Below, piece after piece: positions 44,340-57,000 of a stretch of DNA of 64,000 nt. The DNA comes from Phaeosaccion multiseriatum (taxonomy: Eukaryota; Ochrophyta, other classes), in the NCBI GenBank assembly GCA_965112735.1, contig OZ218952.1, forward strand, positions 1,240,001 to 1,304,000, in the 5' to 3' direction. The notes below the pieces were generated by a model that worked only from the letters and a program-made list of their open reading frames with translations, was not told where the DNA came from and searched no databases. The stretch's first letter is position 1. Each line of letters opens with the position of its first letter. The position numbers and the translations under genes were made by a program.

Positions 44340-44874
44340 GACCACCGCCGGCACCAGCAGCCGCAGCACTGTGGCCTGCAACGGGAGGATCAGGGGCAGG
44401 ACCGGCAGCGGGAGGATCGGGGGCAGGAGCAGCTGTAGCACCTGCAGACTCTGCTGCCGCAGAGGGTGGTGTCGCTCTCGGGGGAGGTGAGAGAACCCGC
44501 GAGACAGAGCTACGGAAGAAGAGGGAGGCCGAGAAAAGGAGAAGAACAGAGGCAGGCGCGGAGGGGAGGGAGAGGGCAAAGCTCCAGACAAGGGCAGCGC
44601 GGAAAAGGGAAAGGGAAAGGTTGCAGCAGGCTAAGCAGGGCCCTCCAGGGTGACTCATACCTTTCTGTGTACGTAGTAATGTAAATACGAAAACATTGGC
44701 TTTCTTCACTTGCCTCTACTGTCGCGCACGCTTCGTGGGAGCATGTACATGGAGAGGGGTGGTGAAGGCGGGGAAAATTTCTAATTTCTTTTTCTTCTCC
44801 TTTTTTTGGGCCGGCGGTCGACACTATTTTTTAAAAGTGCGCTTCTCCCTTTGATGTGATGCTGCCGTAATGCT

Positions 44875-47082
44875 TTGATGAGGCCGTGGCCTCGGCGCCA
44901 GCTCGCCTGCTGGTTGCTGCTGGTCCTGTACTTTGCAAAGGCAAGCAGACAAGACGGCGCGTGCAACGCTGCTGCCGGACAAGACCCTTCCTCATTTGCA
45001 AGTCAGTTCGACGCGCTGCGTCCTGACAAGGCCCTTGCATTGTGGGGAGTGGAGGGTGACGGAGAAGAAGAAGCAGAGGAGGCACCACCAGAAGCTCCAA
45101 ATACCAAAGAAAATGCAGGGGTGCTTGAGGTGGCAATCGGGGTCATCTCCTCCGGCGTGAGCGAGGCTTCCCGCGCACGGAGGCAGGCGATTCGGGACAC
45201 TTGGATGACCCACCGGCCCCCCGTCCAGCAGCCCGGGGGTATGCAGATTCACGTGACCTTCAAGTTCTTTCTAGGGCTCTCTCGTCCCGCAGCAGCGGCA
45301 GTGGAAGGAGGCAGCAGCAGCAGCAGCAGCAGCAGCAGACTGCGCGTACCCTCGGCCGTGACGGAGGAGGAGCAACAGTTTGGCGACATTTTGGTTGTTG
45401 GAGTGGAGGAGACGTATGCCAACATTTACTACAAGGCCATTGCGGTGTTCCGCTGGGGGGCCATGGACTGCTCCGCGGACTTTGTGTTCAGGTAAGAGAC
45501 GCTCGGGGGCGGGGGGGGGGGATGCTTATCCCTCCTTGTCAAGAAATGAAATGCCCCACGTCCTTGACTTTGCCTGCATCTACTATGCTCCCTCAACCTC
45601 CCCCTCCCCAGGATCAACGACGACAACTTCGTCCTCCTCGCACCGCTGCTGCACTCCCTCTCCTCCATACCGCCCCAGCTTGTCTACGCCGGTTACTTCC
45701 TCGAAGGGGTCCGTGTGTGCCGCCCAGACTCTGCCGACCAGCACCGCCGCAGCCTCTGCCCCTCCCGGGAAGACTACCCGAGTGACGAGTACCCCCTCTT
45801 CGCCCAAGGGAACGTTGTCGTCCTGTCTGGGGACCTGGCTTATGTGCGTGCACTTGGCTCTGTTTCTATCGTCTGTATCCCCCCCCCCCCCCGTCCCTCT
45901 CTCTCACGCGTGTCCATTGGGCGCCAATGGCGGCATCAAGCCACATTGCTGAGCAATTCCTCTTCCGCTTGCGCCATGATGTGTGGACACCTTGTCATTT
46001 CTTTGTGGATGCGTACCTCCCAACTAACTACATGTCCTTCTGCTTTGCCCTTTTGCCTTTGCCGCCCACCCATCCACACACGTACAGCACGTGGGGGAAT
46101 TGTCGCAGCAGCCCTGGTGCACCCCTCTGCCGGACGATGTTTCGGTGGCTCTGGTGGCGCTTGCACACAGGCCTTTCATGCACGATATTCCCGCCAGCTT
46201 CGCTCCCGACCAGGCCCCAATCGAGTGCAATCCCAACGCCCTACTGCACATGGACCTCGATGTGGAAACCATGTACAGGATGGGAGGTGAGGCGAAAGGG
46301 AGGGGGGCGCGGAGAAGGCAGAGAGGGTGGGCAGAGGGCGCTGGCTGCGAGGGCAGAGAGGAGGTAGGGAGAGGGCGGGGAGGGAGCGGAGAGAACGGGC
46401 CGAGGGAATGTAGAGAGGACACAGAGGACAGAAGGAAGGTAGAGAGAGAGCGGGGACAGGGCAGAGAGAGGAAGGTAGAGGAGACAGAGAGAGCGAGGAG
46501 AGGGGAGAGAAGGCAGAGAGGGTGGGCAGAGGGCGCTGCGAGGGCAGAGAGGAGGTAGGGAGAGGGGAGAGAGAAGGTGGAGAGGGCGGGGAGGGAGCAG
46601 AGAGAAGAGAGGACACAGAGGACAGAAGGAAGGTAGCGAGGGCGGGGAGGGAGCAGAGAGAACGAAAGAGAGCACCGAGAGGGCGGTGATACCTCACCAC
46701 GTCGGTCGGCCGATCAGGCCTCGGTGTGGGGAAGAGTGAGGACACCTACGCATGTAGAATGCTTGGCTGAGTCCAAACGCAATGCTTGCTGGGTACAATC
46801 ACTCACACTTGCCTGTTGTTGCTGGGCACACTTCGCTTTGCCTGCTGCTGGATACAATTCCACACTTTGCCCGTTTGCAGCAGGACACCAATGCTTGCCA
46901 CCAGCACCTTCCCTGACAGCCGTTTCATCTCTGCCCCTTCTGCTTCTCCCCTCTACTCCGTTCTCCCTCCGATCCTTGTCCTTTCCTCGCATCGTCGTGT
47001 TTCTCCCGCGCTTCTCTCAGACCTCTTGCAGCAGGGGAGAAACCCGTGCGAGGGCACGCCCCCCTGGAGAGCGGCCCCGTGA
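44875..47082 (+). CDS. GT31-like beta-1,3-galactosyltransferase-type membrane protein
   Basis: Four exons (44875-45491, 45612-45843, 46088-46286, 47021-47082) encode 369 residues. ATGs at 44875 and 44878 are both possible starts. A single hydrophobic segment (ACWLLLVLYF) near the N-terminus fits a type II signal anchor in the Golgi. Family GT31 features follow in order: RRQAIRDTWM, FKFFLGL, EEEQQFGDILVVGVEETYAN, KAIAVFRWGAMDC, FRINDDNFVLL and YPLFAQGNVVVLSGDLAY. The usual DDD metal-binding motif is NDDN here, so the first Asp is replaced by Asn; activity may still be retained. A Ser-rich insertion from AGC repeats (45313-45342) separates two blocks. The last exon is short and ends WRAAP. The intron before it is a 730 bp GA-rich tract. 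The gene converges with the minus-strand gene downstream. Confidence 0.8.
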
Positions 47083-47375
47083 GGGCAATTTTTTTCATAA
47101 GTAACAATCCGTGTATTGTGTTTTTACATAAAAGCGCCACGCCTGTCCAACTACAGTATGATACACGCAAGGGCATTGGTCGGCGGACCAAACAAAGAGC
47201 GACAACGACACGATGGATAGACACATGCGGCGGCGGTGCGAGCGATGAAAAGGAAATAAAAAATAAAAAAAGCCTCAACCCCACACGACACGGACGCGAT
47301 ACAGTACACACAAAGTAAAAGAGCGACGCGACAAGGTGGGCCCCACCCCCAATGAAAGGAAGGGCCCGTCTGGTG

Positions 47376-47535
47376 CTACCGCCTGCCGCTCGTCGCACCG
47401 CCAAACGAATTGCTCTGCGCCGTCTTGAGTCTCTTTTGAATGCAGAGGGCCTCTCGAGGGGTCTGTACTCGCAGCCACAGGGACGTGCTCTTGTTGGCGG
47501 CCCCACCACTGTAGCCCATATGACTGCTGCCGCCG

Positions 47536-47567
<32 letters not shown>

Positions 47568-50500
47568 CAAGCCTCCCTGCTCTTTGCCCTCCGACACAAA
47601 GTAGTTGCTGTTATCCTCGTCACGCCACCGCCGCTGCGAGTTGAGGTGCTGCTGCACGCTGCCGTGGCTAGGGGCCTGCGTGTCCTCCTCGTAGATTGAC
47701 AACAGGACCTCCTCCCCCACCACGGTGAACGTGTGGAGGGCGTAGCACGGCCAGCACGACGTCATGCTCCTGCCCCCCAATCCTCCTCCTCCTCCCATGC
47801 CCAGCCCACTCCCGTCAGCCTTGTTGGCAGTCGTGCTGCTACTCGTACCGCTGCTGCTGCTGCTGCTGGTAGAGGTGATGCTCAAGTCTTCGTCGCTGTA
47901 TAGGCCAATGATGGTCTCGGTGATGAGAAGCTTTGCGCGCACTGGCAGCGTGTCGGGACCGGCAATCACACCCACGCGGAAGAAACCCTCGACGTCGTGA
48001 GTCTCCTCACCGTGCCGCATGCCCTCTTCCCCTCCTTCATCGTCCTCCTCCACTATAGTCTCTAGGAAGCCGCCTCCAAACGAAGACTTTCTCTTGCGCC
48101 TCGTCTTCGTTCCCACACCATTGGCCTGTTGCCCCTGCTGCTGCTGCAGCAGCTGCTCCTCCTGCTGCTGCAGCGACGGCAAGCCGCAGTGCCGCCGGTC
48201 TCGAATGAAGCGAAACACGCCCTCTTGCATCGTCAGCACGGCCAGGCTCAAGTCCTCCACCACAAAAATGTAGGAACGCTCCACGCCCCGCACCCTCAGC
48301 TCCAAGGTAGACTTGGGGGGGTCCACCACCCAACCATCAAGCTCCTCAAACGCCCACCCTTTGAGCTCCCGCCCGCCATTCTGCTCACTCGGCTCCGAGA
48401 CGATGCGTACCCGACTCGAGTCCACCAGCAAGTCCGCGTGAATGGGGGGCGAGTGCGTACCCATGGGGTCTTCGATACACTTGACGGTGAACAGGCTCGG
48501 TGCCAGAGAGCCTGCCAGAGCCTTGTGTCGGTAGTGCCCCGCCGCTTCGTCGAGCTTGCAGAAAATATCCCGCAGAGGAACAAAGCTCGCCTGCCCAGGG
48601 CTGCCCCCCCTGCTGCTGCTGCTTTTGCTAGTGGTCTGTGTCTTGTCCTTGCTAAAGATGCCTCCCATAACACTGGCGCTTTCCACCTTCCCCGCAGCCT
48701 TCTTCTTCAGGTCTTCATCACCTGCCTTCTCAGCCGTCCCCTCGCCCTTCTTCTGGCCATCACCATCCTCACCCTTCTTCTCCATCGTTTCGTCTACATC
48801 CTTCACCTCCTCCCCCCCGCCCCCCGCGGCCTCTGACTGGCCTTCCTTCTGCATCCCCTCCTCATCCTCGCTGCCCTCCTCCACACCGTCCCCACCCTCT
48901 GCACCTGCTGCTGGAGCTGCTGCTGGTTGGGTTGCATCTGCCTCCTCCTCGTCATCAGTCATGCCAAAGAAGGCCCTCGCCTTGTCCAAAAAGGTGGGGG
49001 ACTTGGGAGGGACAGGATGGGGAGAAGAAGGGGAAGCATCCTCTTGTTGCTCCTCCTCTCCTGCGGTGGACGGGGGGGGGGCATCTTCTTCTTGCCCCCC
49101 CTCTCCTCCGGTGGTACCGCTGTCAGGGGAAGCATCCGCCCCCCCTTCTTCTTGCTCCTCCTCCCCCGCGGTAGTGCTGCGGTCGCTCGACCCTCCCACG
49201 TCCACGCCAACCTCCTCCGCCTCCTCCTCCTTTTCCTCTTCCTCCTTGTCCATATCCTCCACGAGGATAGACTTCTCCTTTGGGGCAGACATGAGCCCCA
49301 GCGCCACCATCTCCGCGTCAGTCAACACGTCGGGCACGTCTCCATCAGTAGCAGGAGAGGGGCATGAAGCGTGGGGCGCTGTCACTTCTTCCGCCACTGC
49401 TCCCTCCACTTCTGCCGCTACAGGCACCTCTATGGACAAGACCTTCTCCTCCTCGTTTGCCGTCGACTCCTCCTCCTCCTGCTCCTCCTTTTCTACCGTC
49501 TCCTCCTCCTGTTCTGCCGTCTCCTGCTCTTCCTCATCCTTCTCTGCCTGCTCTTGCTCCTCCTGCGCCTTCTTCCTTTCCTGCTCCTCCCTCAGCTCCC
49601 TAACCTTGCTCCGGATGGTATAGTTGACGGCCTTGAGCTCGTCTCCGTGCCCCACCGCCTCCCCGGCAAGCATCTCCAAGTCCAAGTTGACGCCGTCCTT
49701 GCCCCTTCCCTTGATGACCTGCAAGCCGCACACACCCGGGTCGTCGTAATCGTACTCAATCAGATACGCCTCCACAGCTTCCGTGAGGGCCACGCGGATG
49801 GGCTGGGACAGCGGTACTTGGATGGGGTAGCGAGAGCGCCTGCCAATCCAAACCGACACCTCCACCGTCTCCTCCTCTTGTTCCTCCCCCTCCCCTTCTC
49901 CTCCTGACCCTTCTTCTAGCATCTTCTGCTTTGCCGCTGCCGCAGCAGCCCTCTTTTTGCCCTTCTCCATCTTCTCCTTGAGCTTTGCCAGCTGAGAGCA
50001 AGTCACCGGCACCGCCATGAGAATGCATCCGTGCTCCAGCGCCGCCGCCGCCGATAGCCCCAAGTCCACCTTCAGAGTGTCCTTTACTACGGCAGAATTG
50101 GCTGCCGCTTCCACCTCCGCTGCTGCTGCACACTGGGTGAGGGGTAGCTTGTTTCGCTGATTTGGTGTCGGCGAATTGGGGGGAGCGTGCACCCTTCTCA
50201 GGCCGCAAAACTTTTGCTGCCGGTCCTTCCGTGCCCCAGAGAACTGGTGCTGCTCACATGCTTGCCTGGGCACAGGGAATACGAGAGAGAATGGAGTCAG
50301 GAACCCGCGCCCCCCCCAACCGATCTTTCAAGACCATTCCTCCCCCCCCCGTCTTTTAAAAAAGAAAAGGGACAGAAAAAGGCATCTTCGGCTCACCTCA
50401 GCACCACCCCCACAGTGGTAAGAGAAGAAACCACCTCGACCAGGTACACGTCAAAGTGCTTCCCGGGCCCATCCCCGCTAAAGCTCACCCAGAGCGACTG

Positions 50501-50722
50501 CCGAGGCACGGCAAAGGCCCTGATCAGCCGCAACGCTTCCCAATACGCAGTCACGTCCACCACGCACTTGGCCTGCACCTCCACCTCCTTCCTCTTCCCA
50601 TGCTCCTCGCTCGCACCGCCTTCGCTACTGCTGCTGGCGCTACTCTTGGTGAGGGTCCAAGGCATCACCCTGTAGACTGGCCCGTTTGCGTTTACGGAGC
50701 CGGAATCCCCCTCGGGGAACAT
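47376..50722 (-). CDS. Large acidic protein of unknown function (1,071 aa)
   Basis: Two minus-strand exons, 50722-50397 and 50265-47376, join in frame (AG|G split codon) to give 1,071 residues with ATG at 50722. Residues ~330-640 are a highly acidic Glu/Gln/Lys/Ser-rich region with coiled-coil character. The N-terminal ~250 residues look globular (VWIGRRSRYPIQVPLSQPIR, AYLIEYDYDDPGV). A second globular part follows the acidic region (VPLRDIFCKLDEAAGHYRHK, FVVEDLSLAVLTMQEGVFRF, VGVIAGPDTLPVRAKLLITE). A Ser-rich tail lies near the C-terminus. The alternating strands of the C-terminal part could be PH- or C2-like, but I do not recognise the family. It is divergently transcribed from the RME-8 gene with only 242 bp between start codons, so joint regulation is possible. 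No frame lesion was noticed. Confidence 0.75.
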
Positions 50723-50964
50723 TATTGACTTACTGTATTTCCGCTGTTTGGAAATCGAATACGTTAATTGGCAAATTTAGAAGGGCGAGGATGCGGTATC
50801 GTAGGGTGGGGCCGCTCCTTGAGTAAGGAAGGTGGAGGGGGGGACAGGGGGTGTCTCTGCTGGTGCCACTGGGGGACCGGTGGAAGCTTGCCGGCTGAGC
50901 AAGCAGCAGCAGGAGAGAGGGAGGAGAAGAGGAGAGAGGTGGGAGGAGAGAAAAGAAGTTGAGC
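50723..50964. promoter_or_regulatory. Divergent promoter interval
   Basis: Only 242 bp separate the ATG of the acidic protein (minus) from the ATG of RME-8 (plus), so both promoters must lie here or overlap the 5' exons. The interval has an AT-rich centre (50730-50790) and GA-rich flanks. No TATA box or other core motif stands out. Confidence 0.6.
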
Positions 50965-53900
50965 ATGTCGTTGCCCTCGCAGCAGCAGCAGCAGCAGCAG
51001 AAGCAGCAGCCACCGCAGCAGGTGCTCTCGCCTCGGTCCAGCCAAGATACGCAGGCGGAGGAATGGCTGCACAGGTACCAGACTCGCAAGGTCCGGTCTT
51101 GGAGGACAGACAACAAGCGAGTACTCGCGCTCGGCAAGAGCTGCTTTGGGACCATGGACCCCAGCACCACCAACATGGCTGTGACCAACACATACCCGTA
51201 CGGACTCATGTTGACGGTGAGTGAGTGAATGAGTGAGTGGGCTCAGGACGGGGGCGATGTTCCGAAAGGCCCTGTCGGAAGACCTTCTCACTCGCTTGCT
51301 CCTGAGCTCCATTAGGCGTGCCTCGCTTCGAGCCGTCTCTGTCATTCCCCTGGGATTGTCCACGACTGGATGGGGGTCTCAAATCCACGGAACCTCCACG
51401 GACCTTCCCTCCCCACCTATACCCACACCCACAACTTGACAACAACAGGTGGTGGCCTCTCCGACGGATGCCGAGGAGTTTACCATCGACGTGGAGGGCT
51501 CGGGACAGCTCAAGTTTAAGTGCAAGTACCGAGACGACCTGCTTACCGAGCTCCTGCGGCTCTACACCTGGTCGGAGCTCGGCAACACGAGCTGGCAAAT
51601 GTCCAAACACGCCCCGGCAGCAGCGGCTGGGCAGCGACTCCGCCGCTCGGGGGACAGGTGCCCCTGCATCCTCATCGCCCTCCCTCACGCCATGGCCGAG
51701 CTGTCCACCAAGTGGAAGCTGCTACAGGAATACCGCTACTCCAGAATAGAGGTCCGTCGAAGTCAACGAAAGTCGTGTGTACCGAGGACTGACTCCTCTT
51801 TCTCTGCCTCATGGGCACTGGGGTGGCCGTCGTCGACGATCCTCGCCCCGCTCGGTCGGTCCCTCTCTCTCGGCATCATCGCGCGGCTGCTGTAACTCAT
51901 CACACTCCCCTGCCCCCCTCCCCACACCCCCGCAGAGCGTGTTCATCGCGTCGGACGACAGCACCACCCTCGTGATTCGATACGAGGGCAGGTCTCGCGT
52001 GTTCCTGAGCAACACCCGACAGGCGCTGTTGCAGGCCATCTGCGACAAGGCGGAGGTGGCGGGCATGGCCCTGAATCTAGGCAGCCCGCAGGGGCTGGAT
52101 CAGGTGAGTGAAGGGAGTTACAGAGTGACAGTCCACCACTGGATCCTGATGGAGGGCCCAACCCACCTTTAGCCCAGGCTCGATGTGTGTGTGGACGCGC
52201 GGGTGTGAGCAAGACTGTGTGCTGAGAGGGATTGCTTCGCGGTCTTACAAGAACGTTGCGATGGCAGTTAAAGGGTCCCTCCCTCCCTCCCCCCTGCAAG
52301 GTGGTGAAGGAGAAGCGAGCGTACCACAGTCGGTCACGCCGAGCCGCCGCCACCTCCTCCTTCAACGTAGACAAGCCCTCCCGGCGCAGGGATCAGACCG
52401 TGCCCAGGAGGCTGCAGCTCGTGGAGACCTCCCTGCTGGAGATTGATGTGGCGCAGTACTCGGTGGTTTCCGCTCGGCGACTTGTTGACATCTTTGCTCT
52501 TGTCCGCCCCACGGGCAGCGCTCGGGAGCTGCACATTGAGTTCATGGACGGCACCAGTAAGACATACTGGTCGGCCCAGAGAGACACTCTGTTGGCGTCT
52601 CTCCTGGATGCGGCGGGGGGGGCGGGTAACAAGCGAGTCATGCTCACGAGTAAGCTGAGTGACAATCTCCGTTTGCTGCCTCGGCACGTGACGGAGCAGC
52701 AAGAGCTTGAGAGCTCCAAGCTTGAGGCCATCATTTTCTCCTCTGTGTTTGGGAACACCACCGTGGAGCAGTGGTTTCTGAAACGTCTCTCCAAGGTGGC
52801 CAACTTGGCAGTGAAGGTATGTATGTGGTATGTGTGTGTGTGTGTGTGTGTGGGTATCTGAGTGGGTGGGGGGGTATGTGTGTGTACAGTGTACCTACGA
52901 GTAACCCTCTTTGCCTTCTTATCAGCCGGACTCGATGGGGGCCGGACTCCCTTTTTGTGTAGCAAGCAGGCACGATGCTTGCCTGCCTCTGTCTCTCTCC
53001 CCTCAGGAGCGAGAGCCTTCTCTCATTCGTTTCCACGAGCCGCTGCCGCTGCCGTTGCTGTTGCTGTTGCTGTTGCTGTATGGTATTTCCCCCCCACCAT
53101 TCCCGACACGTGTAACACTCACACGCACCCCCCCACTCTCTTTACAGGACGGGAATCTGACGGAGCTGATTGAGGTTTCCGCCGAGTTCAGCGCCAACGT
53201 GGAGGTGGGGGGCATCAGCCCGGGGGCGGACGTGAGGGTGGTGAAGCCCGTGCTGTTAGGGCTTGTGACGGCCCTCGCCACCCTTACAGAGAAGGCCCAG
53301 AGCGTGCAAACGAGTCGGTTGGCCGAGCTGGAGAGCGCCATTGCTGTGCTGCTGCAGGTCAGTTTGAATTGGAGATGGAGTTGGGGTTTTAGTTTGGAGG
53401 GGCACAGCGGCTCGGCTTGGCAGTTTTCGTGGGTTGCTACCTCCCAAAACTGCTCCTCCCTTCTTGACTTTCCCTCTCCTTTCGTACCCTTCCCCCACCC
53501 CCGTGTGTGCGTGCTGCAGGCGCTGTGCCGGTTGCTGCCGTGCCCCTTCTGCTTCACCATGTTTGTGGACGTGTGCGGAGAGGCGGGCTTCACCACGCTG
53601 CTGCGCTGTCTGCACGTCAAGGATGCCGTTGTCGCTATGTGGGCCCTCGCTGCGCTCACTGCCCTGATTCAGCAGAAGGTGAGGGTGAGGGATGGAGGGA
53701 GGGAGGAAGGGAGGGGGGGAGATAAGCTCTTGAATCTCTTGTCTGAGCGAAGGCTGTGCGCTTGATCCCCCTTCATGGATCGCTACGCCATCTCTCTCTC
53801 CCGCCCCCCCCTTCTTCATATGTTGCCCCTTCTCAACCTCTACCCGTATCTCCTCTATTTCTCCCTTGTTTTATCAGGGAGGTACCACAGATCCCAAGGC

Positions 53901-53991
53901 GGAGTATGTCAATAAGCAGGTATTGCTCGGGCCTGCGTCGGTCTGCGAGGCTCTAGCTGCCTTGCTTCGCCCGGAGGAGGAGAGGGGACAG

Positions 53992-54034
<43 letters not shown>

Positions 54035-57000
54035 GGAGAACGCACCACTCCCTGTCAACGCACCACCTCCTCCCCTCGCTCCCACCCACCCACCCATGCA
54101 CCCTCCATCCCCCCCCCCCCACACACACACCCTCACCACCCCACGCCCCATGCCCACTCAGGCCCGAAGTGCCCTTGTGATTAGGGAGGCATCCCGGCTG
54201 CTGGAGGCAGTGCTTGTGAGTGGCAAGGAGACGACGAGTCCCGAGATCTTCCGTCAGTGCCTAGCGGTGGTGGGCATGCAGCATCAGGTACTCATGGACA
54301 TGTTGAGATCTCCCTGTCAGAGCGTTGTGGAGAACGGCATCGTCTTGATGCAGGTGAGGGAAGAGGAGGAGGGTACACGGTGGGAGGCACACACCACACA
54401 CACCCAACGCAAACACCACCGATTATGCACGTCCCTTCACGCTCGTCCTTAGCCCTTCTTCCCCACCGTCAGTAGTACTTCAATGTCTAGCCCCGCCCCG
54501 CGGCTCTTTCCGCACGCCATGCTCTCTCCTAACCCTGTCCCTCTCCGTCCTCATTTCCCTCCTCCTCCTCCTCCTCTGCCCCTTAGGTGCTGGTGGACAA
54601 CTCCCCTGAGGCCGCTCTGCGACTCCAAGCATTGGCCATGAACCAAGCACTGGCCCTTCGCCACTTCCACGCTGCCTGCTTCTCGCCCAACGCCAATCAA
54701 CGCGCCATCTCTCGCTGGTTATGCAGCATGTGGATGGCGGGGCCGGAAGGTGCGACAAGGGAGGGTAGGGAAGGAGGGAGGGAGGAAGGAAGGAAGGAAG
54801 GAAGGAAGGAATCAGCCGCCCAAGTCCACATCTAGTGTCATCCCTTGTCTCTGTTTTGCATGAGGAAAGCGCGGCTTTGTCTTTCTTTGTATCTCCTTCT
54901 TCCCCGACTATCTGCCTCAAACTCCACTTCCTCTTCTGCGCACTCCACTCTGTTATCGACTCACCGAACATTATCAACAACTAGGCACCCCCGGCAAAGA
55001 CATGCTGAAACGCATACTCCCGGGGGGCATGATGCAGTACCTCAAGATGCCCGAGCTCAGTGCGGCGGAGCTTGGATGCCTTGACGAGCTCGAGAAGGAT
55101 CTGTTGAAGGGGGGCATGGCTCCTCCCCCCGTAACGGCTACGGGGTCGGGAGGAGGAGGGGCAGCAAGAGGAGGAGGGGCAGGAGGTGGAGGGGGGGGGG
55201 GTGGAGGAGGGGAAGGAGGAGGAGGGGCAGCAGGGGACGGGAGTAGCTTGCAGCCGGACCAGAACTGGTCAGGTAAGCTGCAGCACAGCGGTGGCACGTT
55301 GGTGAAGGGCGAGAACTTCCGCGTGCTTTTCTTTCAGCTGCTGCAGGACCAAGCGCTGCCCGACCTCATCTGGAACCAGGTATGTGCGTGCGTATGTATG
55401 TATGTATGTGTGTATGTAGGTATGTAGGTATATGGGTTTTGATGGGTTTTGTGGGGGTGGTTGCAAAGGGCGAAGCCTCAGGCCTTGGGAACGATCAGAG
55501 GGAGACTCTGCAGCCCTCGTGCGCGCCATGTCTTACACTCTCTCTCCCCTCCCTCTCCCACACACAAACAGGAAACAAGGCAGGAACTGCGTGTGGCGCT
55601 GGAGGCCGAGCTGCAGGGCTTCGAGAGGCAACAGCAGCTACAAGGGGTGGGCAGGGTAGCCTGGCACTTCAGAGAGTTTCACGTTCCTTACGAGTCACTC
55701 AAGACGGAGCCGTCCGTAGGAGGGATGTCGCTCCGGCTGTTTCTGGAGGCGAGCGACAGCTTCCTCCTGACGAGTGTGGACGACCCTAGGCGCTTCACCG
55801 AGCTTCTCTTTCGCAGGGTGCTCTGTGACTGGCAGGCTCGACCGGCCTTTGCCATCAAGTGCTTGCAGTGTCTGGGCCATCTGTACCGCTTGCATGCGGC
55901 GAGGGTGGGGCCCTTTGAGGATATGATGGTGGTGGTGGATATGCTGCGCACAGGGAGCGATATCGAAGTGCAGCATCGGTTGCTGGAGCTGCTGGGCACG
56001 TTGAGTCGAGAGCACTCTGACAACCTCGATCGTCTCACTAACAAGGATGCAGTGGGGCTGCTGGTGGAGCTGGCCACGTGTGCGCATGCCGACGAGGAGG
56101 AGATTAGCAACTCACTGACGCGAGAGCAGGGAGCAACAGCAGCAGCTGTTGGCGACACGGGGGCAGGAGGGGGCGGAGGGGTAGGGGCACGGACGCCTCG
56201 GTTGTGGTACTATGCGCCGGCATCACCGTGCCCACCCTCGCCCTCGTCCATTCACGGGCCGGTGCTGCTGGCAGACTTGAAAGACATGTACAAGAGCGGG
56301 GAGATCAATGAGCGTATCCTGGTAACGGCGGGGCAGGTGGAGGGCGACTACGACGCTTCAAGTGTGGTGATTGACACGGGCCGATGGAAGGCCTTGGGGG
56401 AGATTTTCGAGCTCCGTCTCGCGATTGTCAGCGATGGGAAGCGCGTCTTCACCCCAGCAAAAGTCTCTCTCATGGCGCTGGAGCTGCTGCAGAGAATCGT
56501 GTCGCTGCACCCATCACACGATGGAGAAGGCACCCCCCTGTGGCCGCTGCCCAGAGCCAAGCGCCTCCTATCGGCACGCGAATCCCTCGGTGTGCTGGCG
56601 ACGCTCCTCTCTGCACGGGACCCGCTTGTGGTCGCACGGGTAGCCGAGCTCCTGCTGGTGTTGTGCGAGAACAACCCAGGCGCCATGGAGAAGCTGTACT
56701 TGACGGGGGCCTTTTATATGGCGGTGGCCTACACAGGGAGCAATTTCCGGGCCGTGGCGGCCTTTCTGGCGGCCACGCACACGCAGCAGAACTTTCGCAC
56801 CTCTGGAGCGGCGGTGGCGGAGGGACTCGCCCTGCGAGAGCGGAGCGTGTTGGGCACAATCCTCCCAGAGGCGCTGCTGCACGTGCTGGAGAACTACGGA
56901 GCAGACAAGTTTGCAGAGGTGTTTATCGGCGAGTTTGACACGCCGGAGGTGATTTGGGACCCTGAGTTGAGGCGCCATTTGGTGGATCAGGTTGCACAGC

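Larger units (their letters stand above)
38990..44653 (+). pseudogene. DUF6729-like/3'-5' exonuclease mobile-element-type gene, frame broken in several places
   Basis: Parts appear in the order known for a repetitive protein family of fungi and algae. A Glu/Lys-rich N-terminal coil lies at 39040-39287. A DUF6729-like block (YAQLDVFVWAPHL, then RAVYVTSLEDNFVMVGTRHR, then SFYSYDPRV) lies at 39640-40060. An RNase D/WRN-type 3'-5' exonuclease lies at 41096-41900, with LLGFDREAY (exo I) and CYAANDAYAS (exo III). An R3H-like segment (LPMGLTKTARATVYKRAEGL) lies at 42280-42380. The C-terminal conserved region (FFNSKHAA, YRCLRQSSALEGYHLHLR with its splice, VNEFDFRFFCVNAVRKL) lies at 42610-43430. An Ala/Gly-rich low-complexity tail follows to the stop at 44653. 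Frame changes occur near 39690, 40050, 41020 (in a C9 run) and 43705. Whether the family is a transposase or a passenger is not known to me. As read it cannot make one protein. Confidence 0.65.

Noticed and set aside
48556-49623. Plus-strand 355-codon Ser-rich ORF
   Set aside because: It is the antisense of the acidic region of the minus-strand 1,071-residue protein.
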